Source: Spinellus fusiger (taxonomy: Eukaryota > Mucoromycota > Mucoromycetes > Mucorales > Phycomycetaceae). From it: a stretch of 64,000 bases of DNA. The notes under the pieces were generated by a model. It saw nothing but the letters and a program-made list of their open reading frames with translations. It searched no databases and was not told the origin of the DNA. A program made the position numbers and the translations under genes. The DNA is taken from positions 397,182 to 461,181 of the forward strand of contig JALLLS010000023.1 of assembly GCA_025094145.1 (NCBI GenBank), given 5' to 3'. Below, piece after piece: positions 34,833-47,519 of this stretch; positions within the stretch are counted from its first letter, which is position 1; every line of letters begins with the position of its first letter.

Positions 34833-36838
34833 ATGACATCTGTTCATACTTCTGTTTCTGATGGATCCAACACTAGCCTAACAAACAACACAACAACACC
34901 TTCTTCCGCCAGTTCATCCTTACTAGACAAAATGTTATTTGATGGAATAGAACCCGATTATTTACGCTTGATTATGACAGCTAGAGTGTATGATATTGTT
35001 ACCCAGACGCCACTCCAAGAAGCAGTTAACTTGAACACTAAGCTTAATGGTGCCAATGTCTATATGAAGAGAGAAGATCTGCACTCTGTATTTTCATTCA
35101 AAATACGTGGTGCCTACAATAGAATGGCCCATTTGACTGAAGAAGAGAAGAAGATTGGCGTTATTGCTTGCTCTGCAGGTATTCAATGTTAGAGGATAGA
35201 CAATAGATAACACCCCCCCTTCTTCTCTTTTCTTTTTAACTTGCCATTCACCTTTTTATGACTAGGAAATCACGCTCAAGGAGTTGCTATGGCTGCTAAA
35301 CATCTAGGCATCAAGGCCAAGATTGTTATGCCCATTCCTTCGCCTGCTATTAAAGTGAGTCATTCTAACTTTATCTAGTGTCAATGCATAGACCTAAAGA
35401 TATAGATATCTATCCTTTTGGCAAATTTCTAATGAAAAATAATAATAATATTACAATGCATCGGATGTAGTGGAAGAATGTTCAACGTCTAGGCGCACAA
35501 GTTGTTTTGCACGGTGATGATTTTGATGGAGCCAAGGCAGAGTGTGCTCGTCTGATCAAAGAAGAGGGATTGATTGATATTCCACCTTATGATGATCCAC
35601 ATGTGATTGCAGGACAAGGCACTGTGGCTCTTGAGATCTTACGACAAATGGACGCCAACAGAATCGCGACCATCTTTGTTTGTGTTGGAGGAGGAGGGCT
35701 GATTGCTGGTATTGGCAGCTACATCAAACGAATTGCACCTCACATCAAAATCATTGGAGTGGAGGCTAATGATGCAGATGCCATGACACAAAGCTTAGAA
35801 TTGAAGGAACGTAAAGAGTTGAAAGAAGTGGGACTGTTTGCAGATGGTGCAGCTGTACGTCTTGTAGGTAAAGAAACCTTCCGCATTGCCCAGAAAGTAG
35901 TGGATGGTATGATCACTGTCACCAACGATGAGATTTGTGCAGCCATCAAAGATGTGTTTGAAGGTAAATATCAGATATGAGTGAACCTAAACCAATGAAC
36001 ATCAATCCTCTTAGATACACGTGCCATTTGTGAGCCTACAGGTGCTCTTTCTTTAGCAGGAGCCAAGAAGTATCTCGAACAATACCCAGAAGAGAAAGAT
36101 AAAGGCGCACATATAGTGATTGTTTCTGGTGCCAATGTCAATTTTGATCGTTTAAGATTTATCAGTGATCGTGCAGTGCTGGGTGAAAAGAATGAGGCCT
36201 TCTTTAATGTAGTGATTCCTGAGCGACCAGGAAGCTTCCTTGGAATGATTGAGGTGGTCCAACCACGAGCAGTAACAGAATTCACCTATCGTTATTCTGA
36301 TCCCAAAGAGGCTCACATTTATATTAGCTTCAAAGTAAATAACCTCCAGGAAGAAACACACCAAGTATTGAATGGTTGGGAAAAGAGAAATATGAAAGGA
36401 TATGATCTTAGCCATAGTGAACTTGCCAAATCACATGCACGCCACATGACAAGTGGCAAGGGAAGACCAGAACATGAAAGAGTGTTTAGATTCAGTAGGT
36501 TGCATGAACAGATATTCTTCTTTTCTCTACCGAGTATATCTCACAAAGTCAATTGTAGTATTCCCAGAGCGACCAGGTGCCCTTATGAAGTTCTTAATGG
36601 GATTGAACTCTAGTTGGAATGTTACTCGATTTCACTATCGCAATCACGGTGATGGTAAGGATTGACTATTCTTCCTGTGTACACTAAGCCAGGAATTGCT
36701 TTAGATATGGGCAAGGTCTTTATTGGCATTCAGTCACCGCCTGAAGACAAGCAATTGTTTGATAGCTACATAGAACAACTCGGCTATACTTACATTGAAG
36801 AGACAGACAATGAGTTGTATAGAACATTTATGTGTTAG
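34833..36838 (+). CDS. ILV1: Threonine deaminase (L-threonine ammonia-lyase)
   Basis: This PLP enzyme converts threonine to 2-oxobutanoate, the first step of isoleucine synthesis, in fungal mitochondria. The ATG at 34833 begins a Ser/Thr-rich N-terminus that may carry targeting information. The catalytic domain shows [19 protein letters not shown] (the lysine in SFKIRG binds PLP), [20 protein letters not shown] and [12 protein letters not shown] (phosphate-binding glycine loop). Two regulatory ACT-like repeats follow ([16 protein letters not shown] and [16 protein letters not shown]), as in biosynthetic, isoleucine-inhibited enzymes. Introns were read after CSAG, AIK, VFE, in the RF-I-FPERPG junction (acceptor at about 36560) and before [10 protein letters not shown]. 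The stop is TAG 36836-36838. All key residues are intact. It is isolated in a gene-poor stretch. Confidence 0.93.
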
Positions 36839-39086
36839 ACATTCTATAATTTTGGACATTACTCCCTGATCCATAGCATGTATGCTTTTTTTAAAAAATT
36901 CATTTATCCATTCCGCCACCCAAGATTCTTTTTTTTATTCTATCAATCTACATCTGCACTGCTATAAAGTACAGTTTCATTATGACATCCCTAAAACAGA
37001 TGCCACTGTAATTAGAATACAAAATAGGTTGGCTATTTTGAATTGAATGACAGAGTAAAACACCTATAAACATAATTGGCATTTACTGTCTGTAGCTGCT
37101 TTAGTCTATTGTGAATATCTTTATCATTTAAAGTGAAGTAGCAGTTAAATCTCCGGAAGAAGACTGTTCATAGACTCACCTTTTTTAATTAATTAATTTA
37201 TACAACCCGTCGACCATCCATTGTTATTGTAATTTAATTCTTAATATGGACAAAAGCAAAACATAAACCTTGTGTATAGACCAAGAGTAGAAGTTGCTAG
37301 AAAATAAGAATAAGAATAAGAATCCCTCAACATGCTTTTTGCACGTTCAAATTTGGTGCAATGAGAAAGGTCAGCCATTTTGCACATGTTTGTATCTTTG
37401 CTGTTATGTTTCTTAAGCAGAAAAAAATAACTAAAATGGATAAAATGTTAGAAAAGATATATTAACAAATTTAGCAAACAGTTTTAGTCATACTGAGCAG
37501 CAGAACAAATAAAAGACTATTTATCATCAGCAAGAAGTATTTACATTTAAATTCTAAAGACAAAGTTGAATCGTTGACATAAAGTCATATCATCGATTTA
37601 TGAGAAAAAAGAATAAAAAATAGTGCAGGAAACTTAAAAATCAATTATTGACACTCAAATAATGTTTCTGTTTGTTGTAAACTGCTAATTCATGTGTTTT
37701 CCATAGACCTTCATGGTTAATTGAGTAGTACAGTTATCAATGGTCATTTCCCAACTGCATAGATGGGCATAGTAGTGTGAAGGACAAATGTACAAAAATG
37801 GAATGTGATATCTATGATTATAAATAAAACTATTACATAGGCATAGATCACTCGATATGTTACACGTATTATGTGTAGTGAGACTTCCTGTAATTTTAAT
37901 ACTTACACACTTGAGGATTACACAAGGAATATAAATGAAAAAGAAAAGCACAGGCGCAGGCGCAGGCGCTGGCGCTGGCAGACACACAAAACTACACCTT
38001 ACCAAGGCGGCATTGTGCTTTCATTATTTAGCCGAGTGATTTATACTTCAAAAAGAATAAGGACATGTGAAAAATTAGTTGTACATAATCACTACACGTC
38101 TATCCATAGCATAGTATCATTCCTTATACTATTATCAGGGCTGATAGCCACAGGCCTTTCTCAACTCTACACTCTCATAACAGAATATCAATCTTTTTAT
38201 GATGGCATGAATTGGTGTCTTGTAACATCTCTTCTTCTCGTTAACATGTACAGTAATAATCTTATATGATAACATAGTAAAGTTTTTTCTGTAGAATATA
38301 GACGCATCTGCTGTGCAACACTACTGGTACAGACAAACTATTCAAATACTAAGTCAAGTAGACTTGGCATGAATTACTGCACAAGCTTATTTGCGATGTG
38401 ACACTACAAACAAATGTGTATTTATTCAACTTTCAAAACAGATTGATTCAATAGGCAAATGATTATGTTTAGGTTGCAACGCTAATACTAATGAGGCCAA
38501 GGCTGATAAAAATATTGCTATTAATATTAGTATTAGTATTAGTATTAGTATTATTAATATCATCCATAGTAATTAGAGTGCTGATAGAAATAAGAATGCA
38601 AATATTGATATTAATGCTAACTCGTATACTAATGGAATAAAACTTGTTTGATATCTTTGATTCCTAGTAGAAGATACGGTATTACTAGCGTATTGAGTAA
38701 TGCGTATCCAAAGAATCAGACAAATAAAAGCCTAGTACTATAATACAGTAAAAAGTAAAATATAGAAACAACAGTACAGTGCATCATAAGCTTAATTTTA
38801 GGACAAATAAGGTTTGCGAGGATAAATAATAAGGTTAATGAACAATGGGCGTAAAAAAAAATTTGAAAAGAGTGAAATCCCAAGCATACATTTTTAGATG
38901 TAGGACTGTACTAGAAACATTCCATGGTGACAAGTAGCAATTTGTCCTCTTTCTAGAAAAGTGGCTTTTAATTCTAGCCTTAATATATAAGTTAAATCAA
39001 AGGAATACAATACCACAATAGACCTGAGTTGTATGGATAGTTTAGTCGTACCACTACTGCACCCGGCATATTTTTTGTAATATCTA
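36839..39086. other. Intergenic region of 2.2 kb
   Basis: AT-rich. It holds GGCGCA/GGCGCT hexamer units at about 37951-37979 and ATTAGT units at about 38525-38555. Short open frames here (37685-38005 minus and 37871-38269 plus) are driven by these repeats and lack motifs. No gene supported. Confidence 0.55.
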
Positions 39087-40442
39087 CAGTGGCTTTCAAT
39101 AAAACAATGGCTATTTCAAATTCAGACCATAGTTTTACCCTTAATTTTTTTTTAATTAAACATTCATTTATTGCTTTTCCACTCTAATGTCTACCTCATC
39201 TAACACCACTGAACAACCCATGAGACCTCTTGGGAACAGAAAGAAGAATATCGATGACTTCACCCGATGCCTCATTGCTCACGAGGCCACCGTCAATGGG
39301 ACCAGCCTGATTGCCATTTCTGCTAGGTTTGGAGTTAGTTAACAGTCTGTTTCCCTTATCGTAAAGAGATATAAGGAAACTGGCTGTTTCAAGGCCAAGA
39401 AGAACACTGGGCGCAAGCCCATTCTGAAGGAGAGAGATGAAAGAGAAGTTACTCGCGAAGTGGCAAGAGATTCATTCCAGACAATGGATCAGCTTCGCAA
39501 GCAGATGACCACCCAAGTGTCCATGAACACTTTTAGAAAATTGATGAAGAAGCTTGGCCTGTTTTCTTGCAGGGTGGTCAAGAAACCTTCTCTCACTGAC
39601 AAGCACAAAAAGTCGAGACTTGCTTGGGCCAAGGCCTACCTCCACTGGACTGAGGAAGACTGGAAGACAGTCATCTGGTCCGATGAGTCAAAGTACCAAC
39701 TCATGAGGACCAACAACCACAACGGAGTGGTGCGCAAGAAGAAGGAGGGGCTGATCCCAAAGAACATCAAGCCCACCATGAAGTTTGGTGGCGGTAGCGT
39801 GATGGTGTGGGGTTCTTTCTCTGGTGAAGGTGTTGGAAGGTGGGTGCCTGTGAAGGGCAGTATAGACAGTAGAAGATACATTGATATCTTGAAGGAGAAT
39901 TACTGCCCTGAGCTGGCTCGACTCAAGGCACTGAATCCAGAGATTGATTATATTCTTCAAGAGTACAATGCCAGCTGCCACAAGAGTAGAGAGTCCAGGT
40001 TGTGGAAGGCAAATGAGAGCATTGCCACTATGGAGGGGTGGCCCTCACAAAGCCCCGACCTCAACCCTATAGAGCATTTGTGGGAGGAGCTAGACAGAGC
40101 CATCAGAAAGAGGATGACCCTAAGAAGTACTCTACAAGATTTGGAGGTGCTTCTGTTGGAAGAATGGGAGAATATTCCCAAGGACACCACAGACACCCTC
40201 ATTGCCAGCATGGGGCGGAGATGTGGGGCTGTCATTGAGGCCAAGGGTGGAAACACCAAATATTGAAGTTTTCCACCTAATAAACTTGTATTTATTATTC
40301 TGTTGTTCTTCTTTATACTTCATCCAATTTTCAAGTCTCTACTGTGTGTTTAATGTATGTTTTTATTACAAAGAATAAGTATTTCCTATTGCAGAATCAT
40401 AATGGGATATGAAAAAAACCATTATTATTTTGAAAGCCACTG
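39087..40442 (+). mobile_element. Tc1/mariner-like transposon, 1356 bp
   Basis: The terminal inverted repeats are CAGTGGCTTTCAA-type: the left reads CAGTGGCTTTCAATAAAACA from 39087, and the right, in reverse complement from 40442, reads CAGTGGCTTTCAAAATAATA. TA is present just outside both ends (39085-39086 and 40443-40444), the standard Tc1 target duplication. It carries one transposase gene in the plus orientation. It is unrelated in its ends to the Fanzor-type and small nested elements. Confidence 0.92.
39187..40266 (+). pseudogene. Tc1-like transposase, inactivated
   Basis: From ATG 39187 the frame encodes an N-terminal helix-turn-helix, broken by TAA at 39340-39342 inside the recognition region (ISARFGVS-stop-QSVSLIV), then continues open to TGA at 40264-40266. 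The catalytic domain has the first aspartate (VIWSDESKYQL) and the third acidic residue in SPDLNPIEHLWEELD. The second position, normally a QQDNAP-type aspartate, reads LQEYNASCHKS, so that aspartate is replaced by tyrosine. Both lesions would abolish activity. The remainder (359 codons in all) is full length, suggesting fairly recent decay. Confidence 0.9.
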
Positions 40443-42457
40443 TACTAGTTTGCTGAGAGCGCACTGAGCCTTATTTAACAAATGTACTGCTCTGCATGAA
40501 TTGGAGATAGAAATTCCAGCTGCTAGGTTACTGATTGAAGATATTAGAAAATGCCTACAAGTCACACTAAAATCGTAATTGTGGTTTTCTTGATGCAAGG
40601 ATTTAACCTAAAACTAGACAATCCAAAAAATAAATGAGACAATCCAAATTGTATGCTATAAACACTTCAATAAAGGTGGTAGAAAAATAAATGAGTATTC
40701 AAAAACTAACTCTGTATCTTGAATGAGTATAGCAATCATTACAAAGGAATGTTTATTAGTTGGCATAGAAGACAAAATAAAAATAAAAGAGAAACAGAAA
40801 ATAGGCTCTATCCAATGTAGTAGCTGTAGACACTTTGATCATAAACCTGCAAAATTAAATAAATATTTTTGAAGGAGAAACTTCAATACAACTCATCCAA
40901 TCTACCTGTGATTGTTGCTGTTAAAAGAAAGAAAAAATACTGCAAATCCATAAAATAGTGTATTGGATTGACTACTATAGTATGCCACACCTTAAGAAAG
41001 CACCATAAAAATAGAGAGCTATTACAAGTGAATGTGGATGAGTTTTGAACTTCCAAGGTGAATGACACTTATTTCACTGATGTTTTTAGTAATTTCTACA
41101 GGTAAACTGTCCAGATACTCTTTATTTTGTTTCAGAATGAACTCATAATTATATACAAAAATTGTTTATTGTCTCATTCAATTTACAATCGTCTCTTTTT
41201 AAAGTAAAATAGTGTAATCAATAATAAAATTATCCATTGTCTTTAAAGTTTGTTTATTTGGTTCCATTATGGTGGTGTTGGCAGCCATTATCATTCTCCA
41301 CTGTATATTTCATTCAACTTCATTTACTACTACTAATTGTAATTATAATTGTAATATAAAAAAGAGGGAGAGGCTAATAATACTCGAAGGAACTAGGAAC
41401 AAAAGGAGTGTTTGGTAAAAAGGGTTATATTTATCAGTTTAAAGTGGTCTATTACTATGCTATGTTTTGAAAATTTAAATAGCCTATTTCTATTAGTTTA
41501 ATATTTGACTTACCATCTCAGACATTAAAGTAATATTGGTCTAACAATACTTTAATTGTTATATTTGTCACAGGGTTTACGAGGATTTTTAGTAAAATGA
41601 ATCTATTTACTATTTGATGTGTGATTTATGGAAGATATTTGATCATTATTAAGTATTAGTATGGTAAATGAAGTAAACATTAAGTAAGAAAAAATAAAAA
41701 TGAAGAAAAAGTAAAAAAAATAAGTGACCTGGACAAAACTTTATTTGGTAATTTCAAGGAATTTGTTTACCCTCAGTTTATTCTTTGTTAAAATATTTTT
41801 ATTTCTTTCAATTTGTGTAAAAGCGTACCTTTTATTTAGTCTAGCATGAAGTCTTATGTAAATTGAAGTATTTGTCATTGAATGAAGGGAAAATAAATAA
41901 AGGTAGTTTTGCAAATGATGATTGAATTCAGAATGTTTCCAAGATTTATTATGATAACTAAAAGATAAAAATTATTATTTGTATTCGTTAATACAGCAGC
42001 TGAAACTAACATGAATGCGTGTCTGAACACTATCCAAATGCATATTTTTGAGTGACTTGATAAAAATAAGCGTGTGTCTGTGAAAATAATATTCATGGTT
42101 TCTGTTTTTAAATAAATAAATAAAAATAAATCATATTCATTAAATACAATAGAAAGTACAGATAAGTAATATTGTAATGTGAATATGAATAAAAATAAAC
42201 AAGTTAGCTTCTTAACAATAAAAGGCTCAAAATATCATATCAATTATACTCGTTATGTCTCAATCTCAACTCTAATAGTTATGTGGCTAGTATTCCACAC
42301 TTTTACTTTAGCCTTAAGTAAGAGAAAGTGTTTGAATGACTATAGCACTGTTAGGTAGAAATGATATCAGCAAAAAGAGTAAATGGGATTGAATAACCAA
42401 AGTAGATGAATAAGTATACACACATTTATAAACCTTTCTTTATTAATTGATATCAAC
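40443..42457. other. Intergenic AT-rich region
   Basis: Between the dead Tc1-like element and the 3' end of the chromodomain gene. AAATA and TAAA runs are common. The short open frames (40883-41068 and 41875-42096 minus) have no recognisable features. No gene supported. Confidence 0.55.
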
Positions 42458-45082
42458 TCAAGAATGAACATACTTCAAGTACTTCTCATAGTGTTCATGT
42501 AGCTAATAGAAATAATAAGTATCCATGAGTTATCTCTAAATCTCCTTACATGTGTGGGGCATTTACTGTGTAGGAGGCTTACAGGATGCATTGATAGTAT
42601 TTTATTTTTCCTAGAGTCATATTAATCTAACATACTTACACCTTAACTTACCATTCTACGATAGCATAGGTCTTGTCTTTGTAATTAGAGGTCTCAGGTC
42701 GCTGAATAACGAGTTTGATAGTATTTACTTCTTTGTTCCAATCTATTGTAGGATCTGTTGCAAACTGAGGATCAAAAATAATAGTATCACTATCCAGTGT
42801 TGCATGATAGTTTGCATCTTCCATAACTATATCCTCTTTATAAGTAGAAACTTTATTCTCTCTGTTCTCTCTGTGGTTTTTCTCATCGTTAACTTCTGCT
42901 TGGTCCTTTGTATTATCCATAGATATATCAACTGAAGCATCAAAAACATCATTTGCCTTGTACTTTTCTGTGATATTATTTATGAATTCCATCTCCTTTT
43001 CATCATTGTCTATCTCTTCACTATCAGTGCTAAGTATCTCAAGGCCACCATCTGATACATAATCATCATCTGAATGGTCTATGGTATATGTCTCAGCATG
43101 TGTCATCTCATCAACTACAGTAGTATCCAGAATATTAGACCACTCTTCTGTGGAGTTTGGTGTTTTAGTGTCTTCAAATTCACTGCCTTCTAGATCATTT
43201 ATTTCAGTATCATTTGCTGATGACAGACTATAGACAACTTCCTCCGTTTTTACTATAATCACTGGCTCTTCATCTTCAATAGGGTGTATACTATCCTTTG
43301 TAATTTCACTATTAAATTCTCTGGACTCATTACTCATTGTTAATGCAACTTGACTAGAGTCGATATCGATGCTGTCTACTTCTGGTTGAGTTGCTGTTAC
43401 AATTTCTGTTTTATCAATAGTTTGATCCTCAATCACAGTTTCCATTTGAGTTACAACTCCTGTTTCATTATCGGTATGTTCTTCTGTTATGAGATTAAGA
43501 AATCTCATAATCTATTTCAATTGATGTTTGTGTTTCTGTCACGTATGAAATCTGATCCCCAATTGTAGTTTCTGTTGTAGTTTCTGTTGTAGCTTCTGCT
43601 ATAGCTTCTGCTATAGCCTCTGTTGTAGTTTCTGCTGTAGTTTCTGCTATAGTCTCTGTTGTAACTTCTGCTATAGTCTCTGTTGTAGCTTCTGTTGTAT
43701 TTTCTGCTATAGCCTCTGTTGCAGCCTCTGCTATCTCTTCTGCTATAGCCTCTTCCACCTCTTCTGCTATAGCCTCTTCCACCTCTTCTTCCATCTCTTC
43801 TGCTATATTTTCAGTTGTGTTTTCTACTGTTTTATCAATTGGATTTTTCTCTGCTATATCTTTTGTCACTCTCTCAATTATCTTCTTAATACTATCTTTA
43901 GCCGAATCCTCTTCTGCTATTTCCGCAACTGAGTCTTCTACCATATCTTCTGTATCCTCAACCAGATCTATTATCTCATTTTCTTTGGAATCCCCACTCT
44001 CATCTTCGGAATCACTACTTTCATCTTCGGAATCACTACTTTCATCCTCGGTGTCTCCACACAGATCTATTATTAAAACTTCTGTTGTATCTTTTTCTGT
44101 GCTTTCAATCATATCTACTGTTGTATCTCTGCCATTCTCTTTACTGGCTATATTCTCTATTTTTATCTTGACAGATTCCTCTAGTACTTCTGCTGGGGGC
44201 TTGGTGGTCGCTTCATTATCAACCAAAGGTAATTCAGCAATATCCTTTTCTCCTTTGGCTGTATTCTTCTCCTGTTTTGCTTCTACACTAATTTCATTAT
44301 CAACCTCGAGATTTCCTTCAGTCTTATAACACGGTTCAATTTTAGGGCGCTTTTCAACAAATAGTTTCACTTCGGATGATTCTTCTAGTCTACGCTTATG
44401 AGTAGGTTCAATGGCTGGTGGTATTGCTGTTAATAATGGAGGAGGAGGAGAAGTTGTTGCTGTTGCTGTTAAGGTACGTTTATATGTAACTTTTGTTTTT
44501 GGTCTTGATAATTCAAATGTATCTAATGTGTCAACTTTATCAACATCAGAAACAGGAGTATGGCTTCCATTATCAAAGGGGTTGTCTTTCTTCTGTATGT
44601 TTTGTGTATAGAATGTGATTGACTTTTGTCCATCCCCTGGTGTCTTCTCTTTGCTGGATTTGCCTGGCTTTATTGTCTTATTCTCGGTGCTTCCTTTTTC
44701 CCATTCCTTTTTTGCGTCTCTCCCCCCTTTGTTAGCCCAATAATTCCGTATCAGTGTAGGTGCAGACCTTTAAAATGCAATAGTGTCAGCACAGAACAAC
44801 AACTTATACAGTTTATAATTTACTTACACATTGCATGCCTTTTCCCATGTATTCTCATCATCTCTATAGTTCTTCCATTTGATGTAGTATTCTTGCTGTT
44901 GTCCTGGTGTCTTGTCCTGAGCAAGTCAGTAGGCTAGTCATTTGTGTCTTTCGTACCTTTTTTTCCTGTAGTGTACGAGTTCTATGGCCCACAATAGCCT
45001 CTACTTCATATTCTACTTCATTGACTTCTGTTTTCTCTTTCTTGATGCGCTTCAAGGGTGTCTTTTGCTGAGACTTTGGCAT
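42458..45082 (-). CDS. HP1/Swi6-like chromodomain and chromoshadow protein
   Basis: HP1-type proteins bind methylated H3K9 in heterochromatin and dimerise through the chromoshadow domain. The ATG (complement of 45080-45082) gives a lysine-rich start, then the chromodomain at about residues 23-75: YEVEAIVGHR, then QEYYIKWKNYRDDENTWEKA, with the cage aromatics Y, W and Y. A very long acidic hinge follows (SSDSEDE repeats, then many ATTETIAE-type repeats). At the end, EVNTIKLVIQRP...TYAIVEW, a short exon and a last exon reading PTHLHEHYEKYLKYVHS (stop 42458-42460) form a chromoshadow domain. The hinge is far larger than in known HP1 proteins. At about 43500 two acidic frames meet out of register; only a 31 nt GT-AG segment or a frameshift joins them. 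Targets unknown. Confidence 0.82.
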
Positions 45083-45610
45083 GGCAGGAGTCACTTTAGC
45101 TACTTAAAATGGACCGACTACGATTGTCTAATCTCAGAATAAGCCACCATTGAACAAAGGTCCTGAGAAATAGGACCTTTAGATGTGTCGTCAGAAAGAC
45201 AAATGACTATAGAAACATCCTTTATTGAATCTGCATTGGAAGTTGTACTTTTTATCCATCTACACTTGCCTCTGTTTCTACACAGGAGAATAAAGCAGTG
45301 TCTGACTGTACGCTGACTATTTTGCTACATCAACAAATATATATAAAAGTATATATATAAAAACACATAAAAAAACACACACACATAAAAAAAAACAATC
45401 GATGCCTACCAGCATTCATCTCTAGTCATGAAATTAGATGTGTATTTTTTTTTTAAAATAAACAAGCCAGTGAAAGCCATACACATCAGACACCTGCTAA
45501 AGGCAAGACTCTTCCTGCATGCATGAAGCAATGGTATTTGCCTACAAATCCACTGTCTTCTATTTCATACACATACACCTTCTCTTTTTATATATCTCGC
45601 TCACTGTAGA
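45083..45610. other. Gap between the HP1-like gene and TMA46
   Basis: Both flanking genes are on the minus strand, so this carries the HP1-like promoter and the TMA46 3' end. AT dinucleotide and CACAC runs lie at about 45340-45385. No gene seen. Confidence 0.5.
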
Positions 45611-46919
45611 TTACTCGTCCAAATCATCCAGGTCTTCTTCCTCAAATAGTGCCTCGTTGACTTGTACTTCTGCTGGAGTGTCCTGCACAGACATGTGTGA
45701 CAAGCTATGGCCCAAGAATCTCTCCTGTTCCATTCTATCTCTCTCTTTCTCTGCTTCCACACGATCAAATGCAGACAAATCAAATGCCTCTGCTTCATCA
45801 TCAGCATCAGCAGCCAATAGAGGATTGAAGTCAAAGAGATCTCTTCCAGACATGCCCTGGGATCTACCCGCCTTGTACCGAGTCTCTTTTTGTTTACGTA
45901 TTGCAGCCTCATCAGCATCTTTCTTCACCTGTCGATTGGTCTTCCAGAGCTTGAAGCTTTCCAATGTCACAGGCGTAAGGTTGGGACCCAATCTATGACG
46001 CTAATAGTAGTGGGTACATATAAGAATAAAGCAGGAGAAGACGAGTTACCTCTGACTCCAAGAATTCCTCAAGTGAAATCTCCTGCTTGTCATCTTTCTT
46101 ATCCTTCTTTGATCTAAGGATAAAGCCTTGAGGAAGAGCGTGGCGATATTTACACTCAGTGCCTATACATCCCTTCCTACAATCAATTCCGTGCTTTTCT
46201 TCTTTTCTTCTTTTCTTCTTTTCTTCTTTTCTTCTTACCTCCATTGGGACATTCCCAGAACCAGCCATACTTGCTGTTCTCAATGGCCTCCAAGAAATGC
46301 TTACATACAATATCTGTAGGCGGCTGTTTGCTGGATTTACTATTGATTACTTCTTCCAACTTCTTTTGATCCCAATTCTCCATGGTATCTAATGCACACT
46401 CTCATGTTAGTTCTTTTCTTATATACATACACATGTACACATATAACAACAACAACAATCTACCTTCAAGGGCACGAGAGTCTGTGTACATATCCTTCTT
46501 CTGCACCTTGCGCTCACTGTTCAAGTCATGGGAGAATTTACACTTATTGCCCTTCTCACAATGGCCTGCCTTGAAATACTGACAAATCACAGTCTTTGGA
46601 TCGGTACCAAAAGGCACTTTCTGTGGTGTCTGCACTGGTTTGAATAACTCGGCAAGCTCATCCTTACGCTTCTGCTCCTCTATTTTCTTCTCTGCTATTT
46701 TGTCTTTATTGGCCGCCTATAAACAACACTACTGAGCGAGGTCCGTTGTTAGTGTCGGCTTACATTGGTCGTGTTGGCCTTGGCTTGACCCTGTACTTGT
46801 TGAATGTATTTCTGGACTTTGACGGACTTGTTTTTATTTTTCATGCCAAATGTCTTATCATCAGCCACTTTGAGTGTCTTTTTTTTCTCATTCTTGGAAG
46901 CCTTGATTTTAGGTGGCAT
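45611..46919 (-). CDS. TMA46: Tma46/ZC3H15 (DFRP1) family ribosome-associated zinc-finger protein
   Basis: Members bind the translational GTPase Rbg1/DRG1 and associate with ribosomes. The ATG (complement of 46917-46919) begins [19 protein letters not shown], the usual start. Then come a K/E-rich helix, [20 protein letters not shown] with the first CCCH finger (C-x5-C-x5-C-x3-H in [11 protein letters not shown]), [10 protein letters not shown], the second finger ([20 protein letters not shown]), and the DFRP region ([11 protein letters not shown], then [13 protein letters not shown]). An acidic tail ends in DLDDLDE. An intron of GAAAAGAAGAA repeats (about 46184-46238) reads as basic coding sequence but is removed between CPNGG and KGCIG. 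About five introns in all. Intact. Confidence 0.92.
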
Positions 46920-47519
46920 GGTAATTCACTGGTTGGAAAGGAAAGAAACAGAGAAACTCGTTAAAGCAAGCGGTCCAGGAAAAAAACATGGCTGTGACTG
47001 TTGGTTTTTTGCCCTGGTTGGTGAGATGTCCAATGTCCAATATCACTCTGCTTCTTTCCTTCCTACCAATGTGTGTATGTCTTTCTGCTAGGGTTTGGGT
47101 GTAGTTTTTCGACGACAGAGAGACATAGAATCCACAGGTAAATTCACAGCAGTGGTAAGAAGAGTCTAGGTGAGTTCACTTATATTTTACTTTTTCTATT
47201 TCATAGCACTATCACTGATTTGTATGGCACTGGGGCATTTCAAGCAGAAACAGTCATTGTAAAATAGAACAAGGAGTTTTATGTATATATGTATGTATAT
47301 ATGTATGTATTTATGGTAATAGACCCTCTAGACTCCATTAAAGCACTCTATCCAGAAGGATGTGCTGCCTTCATACAAGGGCACACTGGAAAGTAGAAGA
47401 GAGTTGGACAAGATCTATCCTTCTGTCAGTGTGACCATTCTTTTGTCCTTGAGCCCGTAGAATAGTAGGAGATCGAAATAGTACAATAGACACTCACTGG
47501 GATTGAAATATATATTTTC
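46920..47519. other. Intergenic region upstream of TMA46
   Basis: Includes TATGTATA-type repeats near 47282-47310. No gene seen. It ends at the left terminus of the composite transposon. Confidence 0.5.

Noticed and set aside
37945..37985. GC-rich hexamer patch as a regulatory island
   Set aside because: It is a short GGCGCA/GGCGCT simple repeat with no gene next to it.
42648..44370. Two independent acidic genes in the HP1 hinge region
   Set aside because: The downstream one ends in a chromoshadow domain and the upstream one is continuous with the chromodomain exons. One gene with a frame break explains both better.
46183..46320. Lysine/arginine/glutamate-rich frame (KEEKKKRRK repeats) in TMA46
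   Set aside because: It is an intron of GAAAAGAAGAA repeats. Removing it joins CPNGG to KGCIGTEC, which matches the family.
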